Part shown: positions 17,631 through 30,296 of the stretch, one piece after another
Layout: every line of letters starts with the position of its first letter
How positions within the stretch are numbered: the first letter of the stretch is position 1
Source of the DNA: Actinomycetes bacterium
GTDB taxonomy: Bacteria > Actinomycetota > Actinomycetes > Streptosporangiales > Streptosporangiaceae
Direction: 5' to 3'
Length of the DNA stretch: 64,000 bases
Assembly (NCBI GenBank): GCA_021793235.1
Contig: JAJYTD010000002.1
Location: 169,656 to 233,655 of the forward strand
The notes under the pieces: model-generated
Database searches by the model: none
Told to the model about the DNA's origin: nothing
Seen by the model: the letters and a program-made list of their open reading frames with translations, nothing else
Made by a program: the position numbers and the translations under genes

Positions 17631-19076
17631 ATGGCAAGGCCCGCACACGGCGACGGCGCATCCCGGTCGGCACGGCCGCGCAGCGCCGAACTGCTGCTGC
17701 TCCTCATCGCCCTGGGCGGCTTCGTGCTGGGTCTGAGCATGGCCGGGCTGCAGATCGACGGCCGCCTCCCGGACGACCTCCCCCTCTTCGCCGGAACCTT
17801 CACCGGCTGTGCACTCGCCCTCCATTTCGCACTGCGCTTCCTCGCACCAGCGGCCGACCCGGTGGTCATGCCGGTCGCGGTGGCGCTCAATGGGGTGGGG
17901 CTGACCGTGATCTGGGGCCTGCACCGAGTACAGGACACCGGCTCCGCCGAGCCCGAGAAACAACTGGTGTGGACTGCGGCCGGGATGGCATTGTGCTCGG
18001 CCGTGCTCATCGCTGTCCGGCAGCCCCGGAGACTGCAGCGCTACCCCTACCTGATGGCGACCGCCGGACTGACACTGCTCCTGCTGCCCATGCTCCCGGT
18101 CATCGGCATCGAGGTGTTCGGCGCCCGCAGGTGGGTCGGCATCGGCCGCTTCACCGTACAGCCGTCGGAATTCGCCAAAATCCTGCTGATCATCTTCCTC
18201 GCCGGATACCTCGGCACAAAACGCGACGTACTATCACTGGCAGCCCGCCAACTGCGGATCGGCCCGGTCAAGGTCTTCAGCCAGCCGCGCATGCGCGATC
18301 TCGGCCCGATCACCGCAGGCTGGGGTATCGCGATCCTGCTCCTGGTCGGAACCAGGGATCTGGGGACCTCGCTGCTGCTGTTCAGCGTCTTCCTGGCGAT
18401 CCTCTACACCGCTACCCGCCGCAAATCATGGGTGGCGATCGGGCTGGTGATGTTCACCGCCGGCGCATGGGTGGCCTGGGCCGCGTTCTGGCACGTGCGG
18501 CAGCGGGTCACCATCTGGCTCCACGCCTTCGATCCCGAGGTCTACCGCGAGGAGAACGGCGGCAGCTACCAGCTCGTCCAGGGGCTGTTCGCTCTGGCCG
18601 ACGGAGGCCTGTCCGGCACCGGATTCGGCACCGGCCGGAGCGCGCTGATCTTCGCCTCTGACAGCGACCTGATCCTCATCAGCATCGGCGAGAAATTCGG
18701 ACTCACCGGTCTGGTGGCGGTCCTCCTGCTGCTTCTGCTCCTCGCTGAGCGGGGCTTCCGGATCGCGCTGGACTCCCGCGACGTCTTCGTGAAACTGATG
18801 GCGACCGGCTTCGCCTTCCTCTTCGCCTACCAAGTGTTCGTCGTGCTCGGCGGTGTCACCCGGATCATCCCGCTCACCGGTATGACCACGCCGTTCCTTG
18901 CCGCGGGAGGATCCTCGCTCATATCGAGCTGGATCATGGTCGGCCTGTGGCTGCGGATGAGCAATGACACGCGGCGCCCCGACCGCGCGCGGCAGCCGGC
19001 CGAGGACGCCACCCAGGTGATCCGGCGCGACGACAGCAACGTCACCCCCAGTAGCCGCGCCACTGCTCAGGGGTGA
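17631..19076 (+). CDS. FtsW/RodA/SpoVE family (SEDS) protein
   Basis: Peptidoglycan glycosyltransferase of the SEDS family, 481 residues with about ten membrane spans starting at SAELLLLLIALGGFVLGLSM. SEDS hallmarks include GARRWVGIGRFTVQPSEFAKI, the residues around GTRDLGTSLLLFSVF (catalytic-region Asp in RDLG), GSYQLVQGLFALADGGLSGTG, DLILISIGEKFGLTG and the C-terminal IPLTGMTTPFLAAGGSSL. The C-terminal tail after the last span is hydrophilic. Whether it acts in division or elongation, or as a sporulation paralogue, is not clear; no partner transpeptidase is adjacent. The ATG at 17631 is chosen from the family start; upstream in-frame codons look non-conserved. Confidence 0.9.
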   Translation: MARPAHGDGASRSARPRSAELLLLLIALGGFVLGLSMAGLQIDGRLPDDLPLFAGTFTGCALALHFALRFLAPAADPVVMPVAVALNGVGLTVIWGLHRVQDTGSAEPEKQLVWTAAGMALCSAVLIAVRQPRRLQRYPYLMATAGLTLLLLPMLPVIGIEVFGARRWVGIGRFTVQPSEFAKILLIIFLAGYLGTKRDVLSLAARQLRIGPVKVFSQPRMRDLGPITAGWGIAILLLVGTRDLGTSLLLFSVFLAILYTATRRKSWVAIGLVMFTAGAWVAWAAFWHVRQRVTIWLHAFDPEVYREENGGSYQLVQGLFALADGGLSGTGFGTGRSALIFASDSDLILISIGEKFGLTGLVAVLLLLLLLAERGFRIALDSRDVFVKLMATGFAFLFAYQVFVVLGGVTRIIPLTGMTTPFLAAGGSSLISSWIMVGLWLRMSNDTRRPDRARQPAEDATQVIRRDDSNVTPSSRATAQG

Positions 19077-19755
19077 GCGAACGCGGGTCGCGGCCGTCAG
19101 CCCGCGCTCTGGCCTCCGCTTCGCGCATCCGGCGGTCGAACCTGCGCGCCGCAGCGCGCAGGTCCAGCTCCGGATCTGCGCCGCGGCGGCGCTCAGCGCC
19201 GACCGCGGCGAACAGTCCCCCTCCGGCGCCTCCGTCATCAGCGACCAGGTCCTCCGGCAGGCCGTTGCGTACGGCGCGCTTCTGCAACTCATAGGCCAGC
19301 AGGGCGGCAGGCTGGCCGAACGGCACGCCCTCCAGGATCGACGCCTCGCTCTGCCCTTTCCGCGCACGTTCGGCGGCCTTGATGGTCTCCCAATTGGCGC
19401 GCACCTCATCCGCACCATCGACCTCGGTATCCGCGAAGACATGCGGGTGGCGGCGGGTGAGCTTGTCGATGATCGCGTCGGCCACATCGTCGATGGTGAA
19501 ACCGTCGGCGCCGCGCTCCTCAGCGACGCGGGCATGGAAGACCACCTGCAGGAGGACATCGCCGAGCTCCTCGCGCAGCGTGGCGTAGTCCCCCTGCTCG
19601 ATGGTCTCCAGCGTCTCGTAGGCCTCTTCGATCAGGTACTTGGCCAGGGAGTCGTGGGTCTGCTCCGCGTCCCATGGGCAGGTGCGCCGCAACACGTCCA
19701 TCACCTCGACCAGGGCGAGCACCCGCTGCCCCGGGGCGTGGCCTTCTTCATTCAC
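19042..19755 (-). CDS. mazG: MazG-family nucleoside triphosphate pyrophosphohydrolase
   Basis: House-cleaning enzyme that hydrolyses (possibly damaged) NTPs to NMP and PPi, 237 residues. The alpha-helical MazG core has the metal-binding pattern EEAYETLETIEQGDY followed by LREELGDVLLQVVFHARVAEE, after the entry motif LRRTCPWDAEQTHDSL. The C-terminal half (about 120-237) is charged and more variable, ending in TPEQWRGYWG. The GTG start is supported by GAGAGG eight bases upstream. Its 3' end overlaps the 3' end of the convergent FtsW-like gene by 35 bp. It follows mfd-linked genes, as in M. tuberculosis. Confidence 0.9.
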   Translation of the reverse strand: MNEEGHAPGQRVLALVEVMDVLRRTCPWDAEQTHDSLAKYLIEEAYETLETIEQGDYATLREELGDVLLQVVFHARVAEERGADGFTIDDVADAIIDKLTRRHPHVFADTEVDGADEVRANWETIKAAERARKGQSEASILEGVPFGQPAALLAYELQKRAVRNGLPEDLVADDGGAGGGLFAAVGAERRRGADPELDLRAAARRFDRRMREAEARARADGRDPRSLTPEQWRGYWG

Positions 19756-19801
19756 GTTCTGATCCTCTCTTCGGGTTGCGCGTTCGGGCCCGGCACCGCG
19801 G

Positions 19802-21388
19802 CTATGGGCGGTCGGCCGGCAGCCAGCCACCGGCGTGCAGCGCCGTGAGCACCTCCGCCACCGACTCCGCAACGGACCTGCCCTCGGTGTGCAGTACGAG
19901 ATCGGCGTCGGTGGGCTCTTCGTAGGGATCGGAGATACCGGTGAACTCGGTGATCTCCCCGGCCCGCGCCTTCGCGTAGAGGCCCTTGCGGTCGCGGGCC
20001 TCGCATACCTCCAACGGGGTGGCGACGTGCACCAGGAAGAAGTCGCCCACCTCCTCGACCATCGCCCGCACCTCCGCGCGCGTGGCGGCGTAGGGGGCTA
20101 TAGGAGCGCAGATCGCCACGCCGCCGTGGCGGGTGATCTCCGCCGCCACATAACCGATTCGCCGGATGTTGAGGTCGCGGTCCGCCCGCGAGAACGTGAG
20201 GCCCGACGACAGCATCCGGCGGACGACATCGCCGTCGAGCAGAGTGAGGGTGCGGCCGGCATGGCGCACCCCCTCAGCGACACCGCGCGCCACCGTGGAC
20301 TTGCCCGATCCGGAGAGCCCGGTGAAGAACACGGTGAGGCCGCGCCGGGTGCGCGCCGGGCGGATCCGGGCGAGTTCGGTCGCGACCCGGGCCGGGGTGA
20401 ACCAGGTCGGCAGGTCCCGCCCGAGCGCGAGCATCTCCTCGACCTCGGCGTCGGTCGGCTCGGTCTCGGCGTTTTCCGGGGCGACCTGGTCGGCGGGGCG
20501 CCACAGCTCCGCAGCCCTGTCATAGTGCCACTTCCGCGCCCGCAGGATCGGGATCGGCGCGTTCTCGGGGTGCGGGGCACCGTCGTCTTCCGGCGCCCGG
20601 TCGATGAGTACGTGCGTCGCCCCGTAGGAGCGGGCGACGTGCGCGGCGAGCAGGTCGCCCCTTCCCGGCGGGAGCGACGCCGCGCCCCCTCCGCAGCCCT
20701 CACCGCCGGTCTGAGCAGCCCCGACCGGAGGCAGCGTGGTCACCACGAAGCGCGTACGCGCGGGCAGCAGCGGCTCAGCCGCCAAGACCGCCGGCGCCAT
20801 CCCCTCGTCGTCCAACGGCACGTCGATGATCACCAGCACCTCGGCCCGGCCGTCGCCGCCGGCCTCCTCAGCGGCGGCACGGATCTCGTGCAGGGACCGG
20901 TGGTGCAGCGGTCGGCGGGTGACGACGGCCAGCAGAGGACGGTGGGAGAACCCGCTGATCTCCCACTGGCCGCGGGCCTCCCCGGGCGGCAGCCGCAGGT
21001 GACGGAGGGCGCCGTACATCGGTGGGCGGACGAACCGCACCTCCCCCGCAAGCCGGTGCTCGCTCTGGCCGCCCGTGTCCGCCCGCCAGCGCCGACTCAC
21101 GGTCAGCTCGGCCAAGGGTGCGCCTTCGGGATCGGCCAGGGTGAGCCGCTCGGCGTCGGCGAGCTCATCCGGCACGGGCAGGGTGACCGGAACCGGCCAC
21201 AAAGTCCCGTCGGGAAGCCGGCCGTATTCGGCGACCGATGCGGCTTCCTCTGCCGTCATGAATCCGGGCAGCGGGTAGCCGCCGTTGAGGATCAGTTCGA
21301 GGTGGGCCAGGCTCACGGGGCCGGGTGTGAACACCGCCACCGCACCGTTCTCGCCGTGGTCCCTGCTGAGGCTCAACCCGATCTCCAC
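19802..21388 (-). CDS. APS kinase with an N-terminal degenerate ATP-sulfurylase-like half
   Basis: Bifunctional-looking protein of 528 residues. The C-terminal ~190 residues are a complete adenylylsulfate kinase (CysC): P-loop VFFTGLSGSGKST, LLDGDVVRRMLSSGLTFSR, DLNIRRIGYVAAEITRHGG, the DRKGLYAKARAGEI loop and FTGISDPYEEP. It makes PAPS from APS and ATP. The first ~340 residues resemble the Sat/Met3 PUA-like and ATP-sulfurylase domains (LNGGYPLPGFM), but the catalytic QxRNPxHxxH motif is replaced by VVTRRPLHHRSLHEI, so sulfurylase activity is doubtful. CysD/CysN 8 kb away can supply APS. GTG at 21388 or TTG at 21376 (GGTGGAG six bases upstream) may start it. Confidence 0.85.
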   Translation of the reverse strand: MEIGLSLSRDHGENGAVAVFTPGPVSLAHLELILNGGYPLPGFMTAEEAASVAEYGRLPDGTLWPVPVTLPVPDELADAERLTLADPEGAPLAELTVSRRWRADTGGQSEHRLAGEVRFVRPPMYGALRHLRLPPGEARGQWEISGFSHRPLLAVVTRRPLHHRSLHEIRAAAEEAGGDGRAEVLVIIDVPLDDEGMAPAVLAAEPLLPARTRFVVTTLPPVGAAQTGGEGCGGGAASLPPGRGDLLAAHVARSYGATHVLIDRAPEDDGAPHPENAPIPILRARKWHYDRAAELWRPADQVAPENAETEPTDAEVEEMLALGRDLPTWFTPARVATELARIRPARTRRGLTVFFTGLSGSGKSTVARGVAEGVRHAGRTLTLLDGDVVRRMLSSGLTFSRADRDLNIRRIGYVAAEITRHGGVAICAPIAPYAATRAEVRAMVEEVGDFFLVHVATPLEVCEARDRKGLYAKARAGEITEFTGISDPYEEPTDADLVLHTEGRSVAESVAEVLTALHAGGWLPADRP

Positions 21389-21760
21389 CTTTCCCTGCTT
21401 TCTCCTGCGAACCAGCGTATGGCGCACGCCCCACGGCCCGGCGCGGTACCCGAACGCACAACCTGAAGCCGAAGCACGTGAACGGAAAACACAGGGGAAT
21501 CCGGGAACAGAGCAGGGACGGGGGGCGTTACCAGAGTTGACCGGAAGACGAGCAACGCACGCAGCGCCCGCACGCGAAACGGTGTCCGCGGGCGCCGGGC
21601 TCCACCACGCGGACATGCGTCACAGGCAATCCAGGTGACCGGGAAACGCTGCGCGGCGTAGTCTTGGTCAAGGGGGAATCCGCCGAGCAACGCCCGTCCC
21701 GCGCGCTGGATACCGCTGGACCGTCGGTACCACTGTCACACACCCCTTTTACCTGGTGAT
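21389..21760. other. Intergenic region between the APS kinase fusion and mfd
   Basis: A 372-bp gap between divergent genes. It must contain both promoters. I find no clear operator, hairpin, RNA or small gene in it. Confidence 0.4.
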
Positions 21761-25333
<3,573 letters not shown>

Positions 25334-25338
25334 TCCAG

Positions 25339-25376
25339 GCGGGGGCGCGCCGGGACAGATCCCGGCGCGCCCCCGC
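25339..25376 (+). terminator. Terminator hairpin after mfd
   Basis: A perfect 16-bp GC stem (gcgggggcgcgccggg and its complement) around the loop acagat. Confidence 0.8.
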
Positions 25377-25483
25377 CGCTTTCGATACCGGGTGAATCCG
25401 GTACCGGCTTCGCGGTCACCGTCCGACTGAGCTCCGGTTCCGCGGAAATGCCGATCACGGTGAGCCCCCGGCCACCCCAAAGC

Positions 25484-25526
25484 AACTACTCTAAGTATCT
25501 ATATCTTTACCAACAGCTCAAGGAGG
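25484..25526 (+). promoter_or_regulatory. AT-rich promoter region and ribosome site of the sulfation genes
   Basis: An unusually AT-rich patch (ctaagtatctatatctttac, 25491-25510) stands out from the GC-rich surroundings and is followed by AAGGAGG at 25520-25526. It probably contains the promoter for the small membrane peptide, kinase-like and sulfotransferase genes. Confidence 0.45.
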
Positions 25527-25536
25527 ATCAGAGTGG

Positions 25537-25725
25537 ATGGGCACCGCTACCTCCGGACCCGATCTCAGCGGCTACGCCGCACTACCGCACCGCCAGTGGA
25601 ACAGCACAAGCGTGCTCGTCGGCCTGCTGCTCACCGGACTCGCGCTGCTCATCGCACCGCGGCCGCCGGCGCCGCTGCCGCCGCACTCCTGCGGCAGCGC
25701 GCCGCGGAGAACGGCCGCGTCGTGA
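25537..25725 (+). CDS. Small single-span membrane peptide, perhaps a truncated chain-length-determinant-like N-terminus
   Basis: A 62-residue frame with one predicted membrane span (TSVLVGLLLTGLALLIA, about residues 24-40) after DLSGYAALPHRQWN, and a Pro/Arg-rich tail. The AAGGAGG site is 10 bases upstream. A GTG at 25533 in another frame is equally well placed and gives an Arg-rich 72-residue product (25533-25751) whose TGA overlaps the next gene's TTG. The D-L-x-x-Y...RQW plus transmembrane pattern recalls the N-terminus of Wzz/YveK-type polysaccharide co-polymerases, so this may be a remnant. Function unproven. Confidence 0.35.
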   Translation: MGTATSGPDLSGYAALPHRQWNSTSVLVGLLLTGLALLIAPRPPAPLPPHSCGSAPRRTAAS

Positions 25726-25747
25726 CGATGGTGCGGAGTGTGGCACG

Positions 25748-26989
25748 TTGAACGGTGAAACCACCTACCTGACCGGCCTCGCCGAGATCCTGTGGCCCTG
25801 CGGCGGACTGCTGGGACGAGGCGGAGAAACAGCTCACCCCGACCACGGCCCCGCACCCGATCCTCCCGACGAGCAGGTACGCGCCTACCTCCCGGTCCCG
25901 TCGGCACACAGCCCCCGCGTGATCCTTCCGGTCACCAACCGCTCCGCCGCGACACGCGCGATCTCAGCATTCGCCCAGCGCCACTCCCTGCGTGAACGCC
26001 TCCGAACCGCCGCTCTGACCGCGGCCTTCGCCAGCGGAGTGGCTCCACTGCTGCTGCGGGACCGACTACACGTCGGCTCCGGCCCGGCCATCGAGCACGC
26101 GCTCTCCTCAGCCCTGGGCCGCGAGGTCGTCATCGCCGTCCATGTCGGCCCGCCGCGCGCCAACCGGAAACCCGTCATGCTGCTGCTCACACCCACCGGG
26201 CGGACCATCGGCTACGCCAAAGTCGGCGTCAACGACCTGACCTCCCGCCTGGTCAAAGCAGAGATCCGGGCCCTGCGGCGACTGGCCGGCGCCCGGCTGC
26301 GCGACGTCACCGTCCCGCGGCTGCTGCACACCGGTGAATGGAACGGGCGCCCACTCCTGGTCCAGGAGGCGCTACCCGTCGGCCACCAGACCGACCGGCC
26401 CACACGGCGCCAACTCCTGCGCTGCATACTGCAGATCTGCGCGCTGGAACCGATCCAGGAACTCTCGCTGTCCACCAGCCCGTACCGGCGGCAACTGGCC
26501 CACCGGATCATCGCGCTCAGTACCCGCCCCGAAGCCTCCTTCCTGCGCTCATCGCTCGACCGGCTCCCCGACGTACGAATACCGTTCGGCGCCTGGCACG
26601 GCGACCTCACCCGGTGGAACATCGCCGGTACACCGCGCCGCGCGTTCATCTGGGACTGGGAGCGGCTGGCCTTCGGCGCACCGATCGGCTTCGACGCCTT
26701 GCACTACGAGCTCACCGAGTGCGTGCAGGACGGTGTCCACCCCGGCGTGCACCGGTGGCTCGACACCGGGCCCCGCCTCCTCCAAGACCCCCTCATCAGC
26801 GGCGCCGGGCTGCGCCCCGATACCGCTTCCACAGTGATGGCGCTTTACCTCATCGACCTGGCGACCCGCTACCTGCACGACCGGCAGGCAGAGGCCGGAG
26901 AGCGCGCGGCGGCGATCGGCGACTGGCTGATGCCGGCCCTCGCCACGCTTGAGGACCGCGCTTCACGAGAAGCACACCGCAACGCCTGA
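25748..26989 (+). CDS. Aminoglycoside-phosphotransferase-like kinase family protein
   Basis: Predicted small-molecule phosphotransferase with the protein-kinase-like APH fold, 413 residues. The ATP-binding lysine lies in TIGYAKVGVNDL and a helix-C glutamate in LVKAEIRALRRL. The catalytic loop is GAWHGDLTRWNIAG (HGDxxxxN) and the metal-binding motif is AFIWDWERLAFGAP. The first ~100 residues match no domain I know. A TTG start is inferred: it overlaps an upstream stop codon and has GGAG at nine bases, while further upstream the frame has no support. It is followed by a sulfotransferase gene 78 bp on, so the two may modify the same acceptor. Substrate unknown. Confidence 0.65.
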   Translation: MNGETTYLTGLAEILWPCGGLLGRGGETAHPDHGPAPDPPDEQVRAYLPVPSAHSPRVILPVTNRSAATRAISAFAQRHSLRERLRTAALTAAFASGVAPLLLRDRLHVGSGPAIEHALSSALGREVVIAVHVGPPRANRKPVMLLLTPTGRTIGYAKVGVNDLTSRLVKAEIRALRRLAGARLRDVTVPRLLHTGEWNGRPLLVQEALPVGHQTDRPTRRQLLRCILQICALEPIQELSLSTSPYRRQLAHRIIALSTRPEASFLRSSLDRLPDVRIPFGAWHGDLTRWNIAGTPRRAFIWDWERLAFGAPIGFDALHYELTECVQDGVHPGVHRWLDTGPRLLQDPLISGAGLRPDTASTVMALYLIDLATRYLHDRQAEAGERAAAIGDWLMPALATLEDRASREAHRNA

Positions 26990-27067
26990 CCCGCAGGGAG
27001 TACCGCTCCTGCACCGGAGCTCCTCCCGCCCGACCCACCCGCCACCGACACCCAAGGAGCACGTCCC

Positions 27068-27940
27068 ATGTCCACCGGCCCCGGCAGGCGACCACTGCCC
27101 GGATCACTGAAGCAGGCGATCTGCTCGGCATCGGAGGCGTTCGGGCAGGCCACACGCGAACTCCGCTCCCTTCCCACCTTCCTCATCGCGGGCGGGCAGC
27201 GCTGCGGAACGACCTCTCTGTTCACGGCCTTGACACAGCACCCGCAGATCACGGGCCCCACCCTGCACAAGGGGGTGCACTACTTCGATACCGGATACGC
27301 ACACGGCCTGGACTGGTACCGCGGACACTTCCCCGTCCGCTCGGCCACCCGGCCCCGGGACGGCCGGCCGCGCATCGAAGTATGCGAATCCAGTCCGTAC
27401 TACCTATTCCATCCGCTGTGCGCCCAGCGCATCGCGCACGACCTGCCCGAGATCAAGGTCATCGTGATGCTCCGCGACCCCGTGGACCGGGCGCATTCCG
27501 CGCACAGCCACGAATACGCCCAAGGCTATGAGACCGAACCGTTCGAACGCGCGCTGGAACTGGAGGAGGAGCGGCTGCGCGGCGAAGAGGAGCGGCTGCG
27601 CACAGACCCCGACGCCCATTCCTACGCCCACCAGCACCACGCCTACCTCGCCCGCGGCCGCTACGTGGACCAACTGCAGCGCCTGGAAAAGCACCTGGGC
27701 CGCGACCGCCTGCACATCGTCGAAAGCGAGGACTTCTGCACCGACCCGGCCGCGGTGTTCTCCGATATCGAGAGCTTCCTGGGAATCGCCCACCACAAGG
27801 AGATCCGGTTCGGCCGCCACAACACGCAGCACCGCGCGGACCTGTCCCCGGATCTGCGCGCACGCCTGAACGCCCATTTCACCGACCACGACCAGCGGCT
27901 CGCCGACTGGCTGGGCCGCCCGCCCGCGTGGCGGGTATGA
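27068..27940 (+). CDS. PAPS-dependent sulfotransferase domain protein
   Basis: Transfers sulfate from PAPS to a hydroxyl or amine acceptor; 290 residues. The 5'-phosphosulfate-binding loop is FLIAGGQRCGTTSLFTAL near residue 39, and the 3'-phosphate site is VIVMLRDPVDRAHSAHSHEY. This is the pattern of the Sulfotransfer_1/heparan-sulfotransferase-like group. No signal peptide is seen, so it acts in the cytoplasm. AAGGAG precedes the ATG. The neighbouring CysD/CysN/CysQ genes and the APS kinase supply PAPS and clear PAP. The acceptor is unknown; a cell-surface polysaccharide or a natural product are both possible. Confidence 0.88.
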   Translation: MSTGPGRRPLPGSLKQAICSASEAFGQATRELRSLPTFLIAGGQRCGTTSLFTALTQHPQITGPTLHKGVHYFDTGYAHGLDWYRGHFPVRSATRPRDGRPRIEVCESSPYYLFHPLCAQRIAHDLPEIKVIVMLRDPVDRAHSAHSHEYAQGYETEPFERALELEEERLRGEEERLRTDPDAHSYAHQHHAYLARGRYVDQLQRLEKHLGRDRLHIVESEDFCTDPAAVFSDIESFLGIAHHKEIRFGRHNTQHRADLSPDLRARLNAHFTDHDQRLADWLGRPPAWRV

Positions 27941-28016
27941 ACCCCGGCCCTGTCCACGGTCACCAGGTGATACCCGGATGTCCCGTGGGCGCGGAGAACA
28001 CCGAAGGCGCCCGGCC

Positions 28017-29285
28017 TCAGTCGGCGCTGACGACCATGCCCGCGCCGACCGTCGCGTTGGTCCCCTCGTCGATCAGAATGAATCCACCGGTCAGCCGATT
28101 GCGCTTGTACTCGTCGGCGAACAGCGGCTGGGTCGCACGCAGGTTCACCCGACCGATCTCGTTCAGCGACAACTCAGCGGCACCCTCGTCACGGTGCAGC
28201 GTGTTGATGTCCAGCCGGTACAGCAGGTCGCGAACCAGCACCTTGGCGGTACGCGTGGTGTGCTTGATGATCAGCTTGGAACGGGGAGTCAGATTACGGC
28301 TCTCCGACATCCAGCACACCATCGCGTCGATATCCTGGGACACGCACGGCTTATTGTTGGGCCGGCAGATCATGTCACCACGCGAGATGTCGATGTCGTC
28401 CTCAAGAAGCAGGGTCACCGACCTCGGCGGGTAGGCCTCGTCCACGTCGCCGTCGGCCGTCACGATCCTGGAGATCCGGCTGGTCAGCCCCGAAGGAAGG
28501 TGCATCACCTCATCGCCGGGCTTGAGCACGCCCCCGGCGACCTGACCGGCGTAGCCGCGGTAGTCGTGCAGCTGTGGATCATCGGCCCGGTGCGGGCGGA
28601 CCACGTACTGCACCGGGAACCGTACATCGATCAGATTGCGGTCAGAAGCGATGTGCACGTTCTCCAGATGGTGCAGCAGTGACGGCCCGTCATACCACGG
28701 CATGTTGAGCGAACGCTCCACCACGTTGTCGCCGTGCAGCGCCGACAACGGAATGAAGGTCAGGTCCCCGACGTCCAGCTTGGTGGCGAACGCCGAGAAC
28801 TCCTTCTTGATCTCCTCGAAACGCTCCTGCGAATAGTCGACGAGATCCATCTTGTTCACCGCCAGCACCAGGTGCGGCACCTGCAGCAGCGTGGTGAGGA
28901 AGGCATGCCGACGGCTCTGCTCCTGCAGCCCCTTGCGGGCATCGACCAGAATGATCGCCAGATCCGAGGTCGACGCCCCAGTGACCATGTTGCGGGTGTA
29001 CTGGATGTGGCCGGGAGTGTCGGCGATGATGAACGTCCGGCGCGGCGTGGCGAAGTAGCGGTAGGCCACGTCGATGGTGATTCCCTGCTCACGCTCGGCG
29101 CGCAGGCCGTCGGTGAGCAGGGCCAGGTTGGTCTGCTCCTCGCCGCGGCCGCGGCTGGTCCGCTCCACCGCGTCGAGCTGGTCCTCGAAGATGGACTTGG
29201 AGTCATAAAGCAGCCGACCGATCAGGGTGCTCTTCCCGTCGTCGACGGAGCCGGCCGTGGCGAACCGCAGGATGTCAGTACTCAT
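28017..29285 (-). CDS. cysN: Sulfate adenylyltransferase subunit 1 (GTPase)
   Basis: GTPase subunit of the heterodimeric ATP sulfurylase; GTP hydrolysis drives APS formation by CysD. 422 residues, without the C-terminal CysC fusion found in some CysN proteins. G motifs are FATAGSVDDGKSTLIGRL, IADTPGHIQYTRNM, VLAVNKMDLVDYS and the switch region EREQGITIDVAYRYF. The EF-Tu-like beta-barrel domains follow. The ATG is used; an upstream GTG two codons earlier is possible. It lies 34 bp behind cysD in a cysQ-cysD-cysN-order operon. The last gene of the operon faces the sulfotransferase gene. Confidence 0.95.
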   Translation of the reverse strand: MSTDILRFATAGSVDDGKSTLIGRLLYDSKSIFEDQLDAVERTSRGRGEEQTNLALLTDGLRAEREQGITIDVAYRYFATPRRTFIIADTPGHIQYTRNMVTGASTSDLAIILVDARKGLQEQSRRHAFLTTLLQVPHLVLAVNKMDLVDYSQERFEEIKKEFSAFATKLDVGDLTFIPLSALHGDNVVERSLNMPWYDGPSLLHHLENVHIASDRNLIDVRFPVQYVVRPHRADDPQLHDYRGYAGQVAGGVLKPGDEVMHLPSGLTSRISRIVTADGDVDEAYPPRSVTLLLEDDIDISRGDMICRPNNKPCVSQDIDAMVCWMSESRNLTPRSKLIIKHTTRTAKVLVRDLLYRLDINTLHRDEGAAELSLNEIGRVNLRATQPLFADEYKRNRLTGGFILIDEGTNATVGAGMVVSAD

Positions 29286-29319
29286 GTGCACGTTCCAAAG
29301 TGGTCAGGGGGTGGCCGGG

Positions 29320-30252
29320 TCAGAAGTAGCCCTCGCGCTTGCGATCCTCCATCGCCGCCTCACTCGTGCGGTCGTCGGCGCGGGTCTGGCCGCGCTCGGT
29401 GATCCTGGTGGCCGCGATCTCGGCGACGATGTCGTCCAGCTCCACAGCGGTGGAGCGCACTGCTCCGGTGCAGGTCATGTCGCCCACAGTGCGATAGCGC
29501 ACGGTCGCCTCGAACACGTCCTCCCCGTCCGCGCGCGTGATGAAATCGCTGTCGGCAAGCAGAATGCCGTCGCGCTCGAAGACACGCCGCCGGTGCGAGA
29601 AATAGATGGAGGGCAGCTCCAGGCCCTCACGGGCGATGTAACCCCACACATCCAGCTCGGTCCAGTTGGAGATCGGGAATACGCGGATGTGCTCGCCCAT
29701 GTTGGTGCGCGTGTTGTAAATGTTCCACAGCTCCGGACGCTGCGCTTTGGGATCCCACTGGCCGAACTCGTCGCGGAAGGAGAACACGCGCTCCTTTGCC
29801 CGCGCCTTCTCCTCATCGCGGCGGGCACCACCGAAAGCCGCGTCGAACCGGTGCTCCTCGATGGCCTCCAGCAGGGCCGCTGTCTGCAGCCGGTTGCGGC
29901 TGGCCCAACGGCCGGTGGGCTCGGTGACCTTCCCCGCGTCGATCTGCTCCTGCACCGAGGCGACCACCAACTCCACCCCCGCCTGCGCCAGGCGGCGGTC
30001 GCGGAACTCCATCACCTCGGGGAAATTGTGCCCGGTATCCACGTGCATCACCGGGAAGGGGATCGCCCCCGGCCAGAACGCCTTCTCCGCGAGGCGCAGC
30101 ATCACGAGGGAATCCTTGCCGCCCGAGAAGAGCAGCACTGGCCGCTCGAACTCCGCGGCCACCTCACGCATGATGAAGATCGCCTCGGACTCCAGATAGT
30201 CCAGCTGGGAGAGCTGGTATCGTCCGAGCACCGCCGTATCGGCCTGACTCAT
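29320..30252 (-). CDS. cysD: Sulfate adenylyltransferase subunit 2
   Basis: Catalytic subunit that forms APS from sulfate and ATP, in complex with CysN; 310 residues. The PP-loop is PVLLFSGGKDSLVMLRL near residue 40, followed by FPVMHVDTGHNFPEV, the conserved FGGARRDEEKARAKER, NIYNTRTNMGEHIRVFPISN, LPSIYFSHRRRVFERDG and the CTGAV element. The ATG lies 44 bp behind the cysQ stop and 34 bp before cysN, so the three genes are probably one transcript. The presence of CysDN makes a sulfurylase function of the distant CysC fusion unnecessary. Confidence 0.96.
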   Translation of the reverse strand: MSQADTAVLGRYQLSQLDYLESEAIFIMREVAAEFERPVLLFSGGKDSLVMLRLAEKAFWPGAIPFPVMHVDTGHNFPEVMEFRDRRLAQAGVELVVASVQEQIDAGKVTEPTGRWASRNRLQTAALLEAIEEHRFDAAFGGARRDEEKARAKERVFSFRDEFGQWDPKAQRPELWNIYNTRTNMGEHIRVFPISNWTELDVWGYIAREGLELPSIYFSHRRRVFERDGILLADSDFITRADGEDVFEATVRYRTVGDMTCTGAVRSTAVELDDIVAEIAATRITERGQTRADDRTSEAAMEDRKREGYF

Positions 30253-30296
30253 GAATCCATCCCCACGCTCCTGGGCCGCACAGGCGATGGCTGCGA

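Noticed and set aside
19042..19076. Frameshift or misassembly where the FtsW-like and mazG genes overlap
   Set aside because: Both C-termini look intact and family-like; short tail-to-tail overlaps are ordinary in compact actinomycete genomes.
25533..25751. Arg-rich 72-residue frame overlapping the small membrane peptide
   Set aside because: It has a good ribosome site and stop overlap, but its composition looks like an out-of-frame reading of GC-rich DNA. Mentioned as an alternative only.
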